A stretch of 17,584 bases of DNA from Auxenochlorella pyrenoidosa (lineage: Eukaryota; Chlorophyta; Trebouxiophyceae; Chlorellales; Chlorellaceae). This document shows positions 7,801 to 15,900 of the stretch, piece after piece. A program made the position numbers and the translations under genes. Numbering within the stretch: position 1 is the stretch's first letter; the number at the start of each line of letters is the position of its first letter. The notes beneath the pieces were generated by a model. The model made no database searches and was not told the origin of the DNA. It saw nothing but the letters and a program-made list of their open reading frames with translations. The DNA lies in NCBI GenBank assembly GCA_001430745.1, contig KQ481987.1, forward strand, positions 45,194-62,777. Reading direction: 5' to 3'.

Positions 7801-10452
7801 CTGCTGAGCGGCAGACGTGCGGGCTTGCGGCCCGGCGGCCTGCAGTTTTGGCCCCACCTGCAGCTCATCGAGCGCTACTTGAGGGGGCACGATGTGCCGC
7901 TGGCGGTGCTGAGCACCGTTGTGATGCGGCGCAAGGAGGACATGCGCGCCCAGCTGGCCAAGTGGGTCGCCCGCCTGGCGCGCCGCCTGCCTGGCGCGCC
8001 GCCTGCTGCGGGCTGCCCTTTCCAACCCGGTGCCTGCCTCCCGCAGCTTGAACAGAGACCCGCCAGAGCACTGTGCCCGCCGCGGGCGCACCAGGTGCTG
8101 CGCCGGGGAGCTGCCCACCAGCCCAGCCGGGCACGCTCCAAGCACCCCCCCCTCCCCTGCCGACCTGCAGGTTCAGGCACCTGCCCGCCTGCGGAGTCTT
8201 GCTGATGGACCAGTCTGGCTCGGTTGGGCTCGACCTCAGGTGGGTGGGTGGGGCCAGCGGGCTGCCCTGCTGGACCGCCCTCCTGCAACCATTCGCCACG
8301 TTCTTTCAGCGCACCCTCGCTGCTCACGCGCTACCCCTCCCTCCCTCACCACCATCACCACCCGACTTCCCCACCCCACCCCACCCCACCCACCCATCAA
8401 CCCACTCTGCCCCGCTGCAGCTTTGCCAGCTGGATGTTCATCATGGAGCCCATCCCAGACAGAGCGCTGCTGGACCAGGCAAGCGCCTGTTGCGACCGCG
8501 CCTGCTCATGCAGCAGCAAGCTGAGCGCATGCCAAAGGAGCGCAGGCGGCCGCGCTTCCCATCCTCTCAATCAGCCCTGTCCCGTCCTGCCTTGCCTTGC
8601 AGGTGCTGGGCCGCACACACCGCATGGGCGCCACCCAGCCAGTCCATGTCGAGATTCTGGCCATGAAGGGGACAGTGGAGGAGTGGATGGTGCGGCGCGG
8701 GGCAGGCACAGCAGGCACGGCACGTGCGCCTGGCGAAGGGCGAGCAGGCTCAGCAGCGCAGCCGCAGGGCCGGCAGGGTGCCCAGCGGGGGCTTGCCGTG
8801 CGGCCTGCGGGCAGCGCGGCGCCGCCCAGCCGGGCGCGGCAGCAGGGTGCCGAGGAGAGGCGCACGGCTGAGCGTCGGGAGATGCTGCAGGCGCTGCGCC
8901 CGGTCAAGGTGGCTGACCTGGCAGATTTTGAGGACCTGCCGGGGGCAGGGCTGGGGCAGAGGCCAGGCGCAACGGCAACGCTGCGGCGGCAGGTGCCAGA
9001 GGAGCAGGCGCGGCAGCAGCGGCAGGAGCCGCAGCAGGCACAGCGGCAGGAGCCGCAGGAGACGCGGCAGCAGCAGCAGCCTGAGGTCAGGCTGGCGGCA
9101 GCCATCGAGCAGCCAGGCATGCAGCCGCGCCAGGGCGCGGGTTCTGCCAGCGCGAGCTACGGCGGCAGCAGCAGCGAGGAGGCAGAGGGGCGGGAGCAGG
9201 CGCTATCGCCAGAGGCAGCCAGTCGGGATTCAAGGCGGCTCAGCCGGCTGCCCACCTCACCAGAAGTGGCATCCCAAGCAACAGGGCTTACAAGTTGTGG
9301 CCCGGAAGCTTCCGGGACGCCGCCTGCCTCGGGAGCTGCTGCCAGCGGGGGCAGCAACATAGCAGCGGCCACAGCGCAGCGGCAACCGCCCGCCAAGCAG
9401 CGGATCGCGCGGTGCACTGCCGCTGAGCGCATGGGGGATGACACTGCCGACAAGGGGCCAGCACAGCGCGCGGCTGCGCCAGCAGGCGAGACTGGACAAT
9501 CACCAGCGGCAGCAGCAGCAGGGATTGGCCACATGGCGGCAGTGGAACAGGAACAGGGGTCCCGGCAGGCAGCAGCAGCGGCAGCGGCAGCAGCAGGCTC
9601 AGCGCCGACAGCGCAGGCGGTGCAGGCCGGCACAGGGACGGGCGTCAGCGACACTGCCAGCACAGCCGCAGCGGCGGGCCCCGAGGCGGGCAGCGCGGCC
9701 GAGGCGGAGCCGCCGGCAGCAAAGCGCTGCCGCAGCGTGCGATTTGCCGACGAGGCGGAGGGGGCCGGGGCCGCGCCCAGGCTGCGCGATCGACTTCTGC
9801 AGCGAGTTCTCAAAATGTCGGTGCACGCAGCGGGCACAGTGCAGCAGGCGCAGCAGCAGCCGGCACAGGTTCCGGGCGCAGCCACAGCCCCCAGTCCCTC
9901 GGCTCAGCCCACGCCCGCTGCAGCAGCACCACAGGCTGTGGCAGCGGCGCCACAGCCGGCGGCGACAGCGCCTCTGCAACCAGCAGGAGCGCAGCAGGCA
10001 GCCCAGGGAGCAGTGGCCTCTTCGGGCACCGATGTGTGCCGGCTGCTGCTACAGCATTGCCAGTCAGAGGATGCCCAGGCTGCCGGCCTGGATGGGCGGC
10101 TGGTCGGGACGTTCACGGGAGGTGCGCAGCAGCCTGCAGGGCATACATTTAGAGCTGCATGCAGCGCACATGGGCCAGCCCCCCGATGACGGCATGCCTG
10201 AATCAGCACCGCACCAACGTTTTGTCGAAGGTGGCACCCCTGCGGCCTGCTGCCCTGGTGCCTCGAGGCGCTGCCAATTGCCACCCCTCTCTGTGCGCGC
10301 CCCCCTGCCCTGCAGCGTTTGCCGGCATGGACGACGCCCAGCAGCAGCACCACTCTGCCCTGCTGCCGCTCATGCTAAGCAGCGGGCTGCACTCTGCGGC
10401 GGCGGCCCACATCCGTGCCTGCCTTGTCAGGATGGGCTTACAGCCGGGCTGA
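27..10452 (+). CDS. SNF2-family ATPase with CW and RING-like zinc fingers (At3g54460-like), 5' partial
   Basis: Exons inferred by homology and splice phase: 27-290, 517-1008, 1301-1368, 1595-1789, 2040-2524, 2753-2938, 3194-3261, 3473-3547, 3834-3951, 4288-4403, 4656-4726, 4913-4964, 5266-5354, 5684-5807, 6174-6512, 6848-6944, 7217-7277, 7525-7633, 7846-7961, 8171-8239, 8421-8478, 8603-10121, 10316-10452 (4908 nt, 1635 aa plus stop). Visible: Q-motif-like QRAAVMWM, motif I DEPGLGKT (residues 78-85), Ia LVVVPPTLIDHW, II DEGH (620-623), III TGTPTPNT, V DQSGSVGLDL, VI GRTHRMG. Family knowledge: the order and many blocks (NPNPKWPVP, EEGRLRLL, RTHRMG) match the plant F-box/SNF2 protein At3g54460, a predicted nuclear DNA-dependent ATPase of unclear role. 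An F-box, if present, lies upstream of the window. Uncertain points are the exon 3 and exon 4 edges and the first 150 nt or so of exon 22. No frameshift or in-frame stop was seen. Confidence 0.88.
772..786 (+). other. Basic cluster KRRRR, candidate nuclear localisation signal
   Basis: Exon 2 of gene A encodes AAKRRRRAS (KRRRR is visible residues 174-178) in a low-complexity Ala/Gly/Glu-rich linker. It fits a monopartite nuclear localisation signal and the expected nuclear role of an SNF2 ATPase. The motif is seen; the function is inferred. Confidence 0.5.
955..1368 (+). other. CW-type zinc finger (split by an intron, possibly degenerate)
   Basis: Exon 2 ends with WLQCDLCGKWRRLPPGSE, the classic start of a CW domain: W-x2-C-x2-C-x-K-W-R-x-L-P. 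CW domains commonly read methylated histone H3 lysine 4. Exon 3 (1301-1368) continues in phase with WQGCDAPQQSF, supplying the later Trp and a third Cys. The expected fourth Cys is not visible, so either the finger is degenerate or the exon 3 boundary is wrong. Exon 3 then runs into VAFYPG, matching the segment after the CW domain in the plant family. Confidence 0.72.
1807..1838 (+). repeat. (TG)16 microsatellite in gene A intron 4
   Basis: A perfect TG dinucleotide run lies in the 1790-2039 intron. It produces artificial HTHTHT open frames on the minus strand and is likely length-polymorphic. Confidence 0.95.
2525..2752 (+). other. Gene A intron 5 with poly-C and CA-rich tract
   Basis: The donor is GTGCGT and the acceptor is CAG before exon 6. 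The 3' half contains a C run around 2690-2712 followed by a CACGTACAC-type alternating tract. No coding homology was seen. Confidence 0.7.
3738..3812 (+). other. Decoy or relic exon duplicating the start of exon 9
   Basis: Inside intron 8 the sequence CCCGCAG followed by GTGCACTGGCTGCGC occurs 96 bp before the same acceptor and exon start at 3834. The first copy reads VHWLRSHSHVM and so on for 24 codons, then TAA. The second copy continues with the conserved IVDEGH Walker B block. Splicing to the first acceptor would therefore truncate the ATPase before motif II. The alternative is a real poison exon ending at the GTGAGG donor near 3799. The duplication is seen; its use is unknown. Confidence 0.6.
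3952..4287 (+). other. Gene A intron 9 with a duplicated acceptor
   Basis: The donor is GTGGGT after motif III codon ACG G. The true acceptor precedes GC ACG CCC, encoding TPTPNT at 4288. A near-identical CCCCGCAGGCACGC lies 47 bp upstream (around 4234-4247) but is followed by TTACCCC, which would give a different protein. The rest shows no coding homology. Confidence 0.65.
4824..4850 (+). other. Putative G-quadruplex in gene A intron 11
   Basis: Four G runs (G7, G5, G5, G7) are separated by single T bases on the coding strand, so both the DNA and the pre-mRNA could form a quadruplex. It lies 63 bases upstream of exon 12. Confidence 0.6.
4965..5265 (+). other. GC-AG intron 12 of gene A
   Basis: Exon 12 ends ...CTGCACACCAAG and is followed by GCGAGG. 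The next exon starts after CAG with GTGGTGCTGCTGGAC. Joining them gives IPPLHTK-VVLLDFAPSHAASYN, which matches the plant family without an insertion. No GT in the right phase gives the same junction. Confidence 0.75.
5355..5683 (+). other. Gene A intron 13 with simple repeats and an AT-richer tail
   Basis: It contains an AC run (5409-5427), three CGCCGG units (5459-5476) and a C-rich tract. From about 5580 to 5683 there is an unusually AT-rich stretch for this window. The exons on each side join cleanly (LSSDW-YDSDHHESLLN), so nothing here is needed for the protein. Confidence 0.65.
5409..5427 (+). repeat. (AC) microsatellite
   Basis: A perfect AC run of 9.5 units in gene A intron 13. Confidence 0.9.
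5808..6173 (+). other. Gene A intron 14, no gene content seen
   Basis: The donor is GTGCAT. The 5' part is G-rich, and a C-rich tract (about 6090-6170) precedes the CAG acceptor of exon 15. Open frames here show no homology and would break the conserved protein. Confidence 0.65.
6387..6491 (+). other. RING-like zinc finger between the two SNF2 lobes
   Basis: Exon 15 encodes a C-x2-C-x11-C-x-C-x2-C-x2-C-x7-C-x2-C array (Cys 873, 876, 888, 890, 893, 896, 904, 907 of the visible protein). The block reads PCACLLCVDC, against PCRHLLCLDC as I recall it in the plant protein. The usual fourth ligand His is therefore replaced by Cys. RING fingers inserted between SNF2 lobes are typical of Rad5/HLTF-like ubiquitin-ligase translocases; ligase activity here is inference. 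Confidence 0.7.
6513..6847 (+). other. Gene A intron 15, no gene content seen
   Basis: The donor is GTGGGG and the acceptor is CTGCAG before AVDDPARW. No conserved reading frame, RNA gene or repeat was recognised. Confidence 0.65.
7634..7845 (+). other. GC-AG intron 18 of gene A
   Basis: Exon 18 ends TACACGCAG and the intron begins GCACGC. It ends GGCCTGCAG before TTTTGGCCC. The junction IVYTQ-FWPHLQLIERYL reproduces the family motif (IFSQFLEHIHVIE in Arabidopsis, from memory), which a GT donor further on would not. Confidence 0.7.
8479..8602 (+). other. GC-AG intron 21 of gene A
   Basis: Exon 21 ends CTGGACCAG and the intron begins GCAAGC, close to the ideal GC donor (AG/GCAAGT). It ends CTTGCAG before GTGCTGGGC. 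The join gives LLDQ-VLGRTHRMG, restoring the Q-x4-R-x-H-R-x-G form of motif VI. Confidence 0.82.
8703..10452 (+). other. Low-complexity C-terminal extension of gene A
   Basis: About 520 residues follow the helicase core, mostly in the single 1519-nt exon 22. They are Gln/Ala/Arg-rich (QRQEPQ repeats, poly-Ala runs) and look disordered. Only EERRTAERREMLQALRPVKVADL resembles the short C-terminus of the plant protein. A final exon (10316-10452) adds AFAGMDDAQQQHH, then a helical-looking end. An unspliced message would instead stop at 10189; both ends are open and in phase, but the GTGCGC donor and CTGCAG acceptor favour splicing. Confidence 0.65.
9731..9745 (+). other. RVxF-like PP1 docking motif (RSVRF)
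   Basis: The tail contains KRCRSVRFADE (RSVRF at visible residues 1461-1465). It fits the R/K-x-V-x-F pattern with basic residues before and acidic residues after, typical of protein phosphatase 1 docking sites. The motif is short, so chance is possible. Confidence 0.4.
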
Positions 10453-10950
10453 GGGGCGAGGCAGCCGCTGCGCGCCACTGGCAGCGGCGCTCACCGTGAC
10501 TGCAAGCCACACCACTGCTCAGCTTCTGCTTTAAGTATTACATCATCGCGAGCTTGCGGGGACAAGGTTGACGTGTGAGGTGGCAGCGGTACTGCTGGAG
10601 AAGGGGCTGGCACAGTGCATGCTGCAGGAAAATTTGCATGACCGGGCAAACGCCCGGAAATAAATGAAGAAACATCAATGCTCCGCCAGTGCTGCTGTTG
10701 CTGCTGCGTGGCAATGAGAGCTGGCACGGCTGGAGAAGCAAGCAGTGGTCTGCCGCCGCAGGCTTTGAAGGACACTCGAGAGAAAAACAGGGAGGGTGTG
10801 CTTGAACAGCCTTGAAAATGTGAACCTGAAGGTGGCACACAAGGCGCCCCTGGGCTTGCAACCAGGCTGCCTTGCACAATCAGCAAGGTGGACATGAAGG
10901 GAAGAGCCGTTTGGGCACCCTCTGGAGGAATGAACACAAGGGTGCTGCGC
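10453..10950. other. Shared 3' UTR interval of convergent genes A and B
   Basis: The 498 bp between the two stop codons have lower GC than the coding regions and no convincing gene. An AATAAA lies on the plus strand near 10659. The nearest plus-strand TGTAA after the gene A stop is at 11024, inside the last exon of gene B. Confidence 0.7.
10538..10542 (-). promoter_or_regulatory. TGTAA polyadenylation signal candidate for gene B
   Basis: TGTAA on the minus strand about 410 nt after the gene B stop. TGTAA is the usual poly(A) signal of chlorophyte nuclear genes. It lies only about 90 bases from the gene A stop codon. Confidence 0.5.
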
Positions 10951-12522
10951 TCATTGAACATCGGTTGTGCCCACAAATTTGCCGACATCGCCCCCACTGT
11001 TGCCTGCTTCTGCGGCCGGCCTCTGTAATGGGGAGGGCTGGAGGCCGCCCCTCCTGACTCTTGCTTCCAGCTGGCTAAGCTGGGACAGCACTTCATCATA
11101 GTTGGTACTGCCGGTCTGCAAGCACAGCTGATTGGAAACAAGGAGGGCTTGGTCAGGGAGGGTTGTGGCACTTGCGATGGCTAGGGCAGGCAGCCACCAT
11201 GCACACACACCATTGCAAGCAGGGAGTCCATTTGCCACAGCGGCTGGCGAGTGCGCACGACCCCTGCTGATAAGAGTTACAGCGGTGCTGGCAGCAGCGT
11301 GGGACTGGGTGCAAGCCCACCAGAACAGTGCTGCCTGAAGAGGAGCTGCCGGTGCTCCACACCTCCCAGTTGCCCACCATGCCATCGACCGAGGCCAGCA
11401 CCGAACCCCTGCTGCGCCTGCAGCGGGGGTGCGGCGGAAGCGAGGGTGGGGCAGAGAGCGGCCCATGCCAGCATGGAAGCCGCCACACACATGCACCAAG
11501 CGCAGCTGCACGCTGTCGCGCCAGCGCATGGGGCGGTGCGCATGTCTTAGGCGATGCATGATGGGGAGGCCACAGATGAGGGTGGGTGGGGGTTGGGGGG
11601 TGGGGTGGGGTGGGGTGGGGGTCGAGTCGTTGCAGGCCGCCAAGCAGCAGGTGGCACGGCATGTGCTGACCCAGCGGCGTGCCGTGGCATGTGCCACCTG
11701 CGGCATGGTTGCACACGGCACGGCACTCACGGCTCACTCACAGCTGCTCCTCCTCGGGCACGCCGGCCATCCAGTCGCCCTGGGAGTAGTCCTGGGTGAG
11801 GGCGGCAGATGCTGGGCAGCTGCCAGAGTCAAACAGACCCCACTCCACCGGCTCCAGTGGCCCCCCCTCGTCGCTGGTGGCAGGGCCTGCAGGCGCCACC
11901 GCAGGGCAGGCAGGGGGCAGGGGTGTGCACTGCTACAGGGAGATGCGGGGCGCAGGAGAGGGGCAGCGTGCCTGGCATGGACTCCCCCATGCACTTGACA
12001 CGGGCTGAACGGCTCCACAAACAGAGCTGATTGCTCACCGTCCGTGGCGTGTGCAGCGGGCCCAGCGGGCGCAGCGGGCGCAGCAGCCGGCTCCTGGCAG
12101 GACCAAGCATCTAGCTCTGAACACCAGCACGCCGCCGCCTCGCAGCAGGAGCCAAACACCCACTCCTCCTGGTCACTCAATCCCTCCATATCCGTGTAAC
12201 CCTCGTCAGCAGCTGCCGGACTTGCACGGATCACCGCAGCGAGCCTGCCGGTGGCGCTGCTGCTGTGTTGAGCGGGGGCGCCCGGCTGCTGCGCGGGGTC
12301 GCGCCCCGGGATGTGCCAGGCTGCCGCACACTCGTACCAACACTGCTGATCGGAAAGAAAGTCAGAACCCTCTTCCAGCCAGGTGCCACCGGTGGCGGCA
12401 AGCCGTGAGCCACTGTTCAGCGGGGTTGCCCCACGGAATGCACGGCGTGCGATGCCGCGGCGGTGCCACCGCCCGTGGTGCTCGCGGTGCTGCGGGCCCA
12501 GGATCGGCGCAAGGCGCATCAT
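10951..12522 (-). CDS. Hypothetical acidic Trp-motif protein, four exons
   Basis: Not recognised. Minus-strand exons: 12522-12039, 11886-11742, 11417-11321, 11115-10951 (891 nt, 296 aa), with donors GTGAGC, GTGAGT and GTGGGC and CAG acceptors, all phases agreeing. The N-terminus is Arg/His-rich and poor in acidic residues, possibly an organelle-targeting peptide. The middle has acidic Trp segments (EGLSDQEEWVFGS; LEPVEWGLFDSGS; QGDWMAG; GNWEVWSTGS), a Cys-rich patch (CCEAAACWC) and a Pro/Ala linker. The last exon starts TGSTNYDEVLSQLSQLEARV, a likely short coiled coil. The start is uncertain: ATGATG at 12522 is the first in-frame ATG after an upstream stop. An ATG at 12716 spliced from CATCAG/GTTTGT to the acceptor before CACCGCGAG would give a different N-terminus. 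The gene shares its upstream region with gene C. Confidence 0.7.
11024..11028 (+). promoter_or_regulatory. TGTAA polyadenylation signal candidate for gene A
   Basis: First plus-strand TGTAA after the gene A stop (572 nt away). It is antisense to the last coding exon of gene B, so its use would create overlapping transcripts. The AATAAA at about 10659 is an alternative. Confidence 0.35.
11418..11741 (-). other. Gene B intron 2 with G4-forming strand
   Basis: The 324-bp intron holds a plus-strand tract (about 11578-11622) of G3-G6 runs separated by T or TT. The pre-mRNA of gene B therefore carries CCCCACCCC repeats, while the opposite DNA strand could fold as a quadruplex. No coding homology was seen inside. 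Confidence 0.6.
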
Positions 12523-12916
12523 ACACGACTGCACATCCGAGATAAGCGCAGCTGCAGACAAGCCGCCAGGACTGGGGTGCGGGGACCGTGACAGGACGCC
12601 TCGCCCACCCTTAACCACTGCGCTTGCAAATGTTCATTCCAACTCGGATACGCTTCACAAACCTGATGCGGCAGCGGAGAGCCCGGTCGGGCCAGGACAG
12701 CGGCGGCAGTATGCATAATGACTTGTACTCTGGCAAGGGTATCGACGACGGATCTTCAGTTATCACGTGCTCATCAATAGTTACAAGTCCTAGCAGTGAA
12801 AGCTGTCAGGCGGAAACCCCAGCAGGCCGAGCATCACGCCGAGAACCCATGGCCTCCGACACTTTGATCGCTACACAACAATCCCACCCTTGTTTCCGGC
12901 TCGCAAACGGTATGCA
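12523..12916. promoter_or_regulatory. Bidirectional promoter region of genes B and C
   Basis: 394 bp separate the inferred start codons of two divergent genes. The segment from about 12620 to 12900 is clearly lower in GC than its surroundings, as expected of a chlorophyte promoter. It contains CACGTG at 12764-12769 and several upstream ATGs for both genes. No clear TATA box was identified. Confidence 0.6.
12764..12769. promoter_or_regulatory. CACGTG G-box element
   Basis: The palindromic core of bZIP/bHLH binding sites, near the middle of the divergent intergenic region. Its use by either gene is inference. Confidence 0.4.
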
Positions 12917-15900
12917 ATGGCGCTGTCTAGGCTGCTGACCAGGCTTCCCGTTCTGCAGCGCTCGCCGGCTGCTCGCAGCACCTTGACTTCGTGTCTTAGT
13001 GGCAAGCGGCTGTCGACAGCGCAGTCGGGTCCGCCGCCACGCCGAAGCGGTAGCGGCGGCAGCGGCAGCGGCACGCCAGCACAGTGCAGCCAGCTGTTCG
13101 TAAGCGCAGCAGGCAACGGCAGCGAGCCATGCATAACAACGGCGACGCAGCCAGAGGACTCGCACCTGTTTCAAAGCATTCTCAGCGGCATGCTTGCGCC
13201 ATACTGGGGTGCGCACAGGTGCTGGCTGCGCTGCAACCCATGCCTGCAAGCCCAGCAGTGTGCAGGCTGCACAAGCCTGCACGCCCTGGTGCAACATGTA
13301 CCCAGCACTATCGGTGCTTGAAGATCTTACGCTGGGATGCACGCATGCTGGCAGGCACCATGTTGAGCCTGCACGCCTTGGCCTGCCTTCCTGCCTCCTC
13401 GCTGGCCCCTGCTCTGCCCGCCCCTCTGCGTACAGGAGCCCGCCCAACACCCTTGCTGCGTGTGCAGAGAGCACGCCCACAGCGGAGGCCGCGGTCAACT
13501 GTCTGGAGGAACGCTATCCACACTCCCTCATCGGGTTTGACCACCTGGCCTTTCGCACCTTTGGGGTGCGCCACCACCAGTTAATAGCATTGCCTGCCCC
13601 ATTGACCCCAGCGCCAGCTGACCACACTGCCCAGACCTGCGCCTCACCCCTGCTTGCCCGCTGTACGGCCGCCCTCCTCCCGCAACAGCCGCGAAAAACC
13701 CATGCTGTGCCCGTTGCCTCGAGCGCAGCCGCCCCGCCCATCCAGCGCTTGCGAGGCAGGGCGGCGCTCGAGCCCGGGGACTGCCGCAGCGGGAGGCCCG
13801 TCCCCAGGGAATCAACTAACTTGCTTGCTGCCACGCGTGGCGCTGGCGCCCCGCGCGGCTGCAGGTCGAGGGGCTGGGCATCGCCAGCGTGGCGCAGCTG
13901 TTCACCGATTTTGGCTACACCCGGCGCGACGCTTTTGACTTCCCTGCCAAGAAGCTGCGGGTGGGCGCCCGCCGGCCGTGCCCGCCGGCAGCCTGCCTTT
14001 TCTGACTCGTTCAGCTGGTTGCTTTGCTTTGCTAAGAGCACATGCCTTGTGACGGGCGCTGGGTGTGCAGGCCGCCCCGGCTGGAGCCTGACAGCCGGGG
14101 ACAGGGCCTGCAGCCCCTGCTCAGTTGACCTGCTGCTGCCGCGGCTGCTGCTGCTGCTGCTGCTGTGGCGTGGGCGCCGCACTGATTCTGGTCGCCGGCC
14201 TGCCGCCGTGCGCCGCCGTGCCAACCCCCCTGTAGGCCTATTGGTACTCCCCGCCCGACCCCGACCTGCCCCGGATCTTCATCTCTGAACTCAAGGTGGG
14301 CAGTTGTGGGCTGGGGGCCTACGCTGGAGGCAGGGCTGCGTGGCAGCGGCTGCAATATTCCCTGCCGCGTCTCCGTGCGCCCGCGGCCCGCTGGCCGGGC
14401 AGGCCAGCAACCTCTGCGGGCACCGGGCGTAGCCCACTGGCACACCCACAACGCCTGCTCCCCTTGCCCAGCTTGCCAAAGTGCCCCCCAGCTTGCCAGA
14501 GTCGCCCCCCCCACCCCCCACCCCCCCCTTCCCCCACCACCCCCACCCCCACCCCCACCCACCCACCCCAAATCCCAAACACCTCAACCCCGGCAGGTGG
14601 AGGAGCTGTCCCCTGAGGCTCAGTTGGTGGTGCGCAAGTACTCGGGCGGCCCCGGCGCGGCGGCGCTGCTGGGCAAGTATGGCGCCATGAGCTCGCTGCT
14701 GGGGGTGCAGCCCTGGTGCACGCCCTCGCTCGAGGACTGGGAGCTGCTGTCAAAGGTGGGGGTGGGGTGGGCGGGTGGGTGAGGGGGTGGGGTTGGGGGG
14801 TTGTGATTTGTGTGGTCGTTCCTTGTGTGTTGCTGTATTTGCTCCTTTGGTTCGGCGCGCCATTGCCCGCCGCTTCCCTGGGGGCGATTGGGAGGTGCCG
14901 TCGCAAGTGGGGGAGGCCGTGAGGTGCGCAGCGTGCCGCCCGCGCTCCGTACGCTAAAGCTATCAAAAGCCATTGTGCAGCTTCGGCCGGTAAGGGGAAG
15001 TCGGCAGTCAGACATGAGCAGAGGCATGCTCGCAGCGAGTTGCTAACGTTGCGCTCGTGCGGCGTGTGCGTGCATGCCGTCGTCCCTGGGTTCGCAGCAC
15101 CCACGGGTGCACTGCCTGCACCCCTGCAGGAGAGCGAGTACGCGGCATGGGTGCTTGTGCATGGCTACGCGCTCAACCACACCACCATTGCGGGTGCGGC
15201 GGGTCGCGAGGGTTTGTGCAGATGCAGCAGTTGGCGCATCGTGCCTCCGTGCTCAGACAGTGCGCTGGCGCCAGCAGGACAGTGCCTGCATGCAGGTGCA
15301 GAGCTTCAGGTGCACAGCCAGTGAGCTGTGCAGCGTGGCGGGCCCACTGCGCCCTCCTGCGCCGCCAAACCCCCCCCTCTTTACCCCCTTCCAGTGCACC
15401 GGCTAGAGGAGCACGAGGGCGGGCTGGCAACGCTCAACGCCTTCCTTCAGGAGCAGGGCTTTGTGCTCAACGACTCTGGGGGCGTCACCAAGGTGGGGCC
15501 ACCCGCCCGCCTGCCCGGCCAGCTCAGCCTTTGCTTGCCTGGGGTTAAGGCCGGCTGGCCTGGCCAGGGGGCCGTGGCCCTTCCTGCTGCGTGGCGCAGG
15601 TAGGGCTGGGGGACCACACAGGTGGGGGCTCGCCCGACCGGCCACTGCAGCGCCGCCGCTACCTTGTCTCCTTGCCGGCTCGCCCGACCGGCCGCCGGAG
15701 CCACGTCGCTCCCCTCTCCCCTTTCTGGCCCCCGCAGGCCTCCCCCGACGGCCTGCTGCTGCAGAGCAGTACGGTGGCCGACCGCGTGTCGTACTGCTTC
15801 CGCGGCGGCGAGACGCGGCTGGTGCCGGGCGCGTACATCGAGTTTGCAGAGCGGCGGGTGCTGCCGCAGTTTGCGGGGCTGCAGGCGAGGGCGGGGCCCT

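Larger units (their letters stand above)
7526..8700 (+). other. SNF2 helicase C-terminal lobe
   Basis: Exons 18-22 encode KAIVYTQFWPHLQLIERYL (motif IV region), LLMDQSGSVGLDL (motif V), MFIMEPIPDRALLDQ, and VLGRTHRMGATQPVHV followed by GTVEEWMV (motif VI, residues about 1085-1115). The arginine residues of motif VI are present, so the ATPase core looks complete. Two of the four introns in this stretch have GC donors. Confidence 0.85.

Noticed and set aside
9157..9885. 242-codon minus-strand frame rich in Ala and Cys
   Set aside because: Mirror of the Gln/Ala-rich CAG/GCA codons of gene A exon 22 on the sense strand.
10122..10189. Gene A ending at 10189 without the last intron
   Set aside because: Open and possible, but a GTGCGC donor and a CTGCAG acceptor in matching phase join to a protein-like final exon, so the spliced end at 10452 was preferred.
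12735..12780. Minus-strand TTGATGA and CTGA resembling box C/D snoRNA motifs
   Set aside because: The boxes are only about 20 bases apart, the C box has a mismatch at its first base, and no terminal stem is visible.
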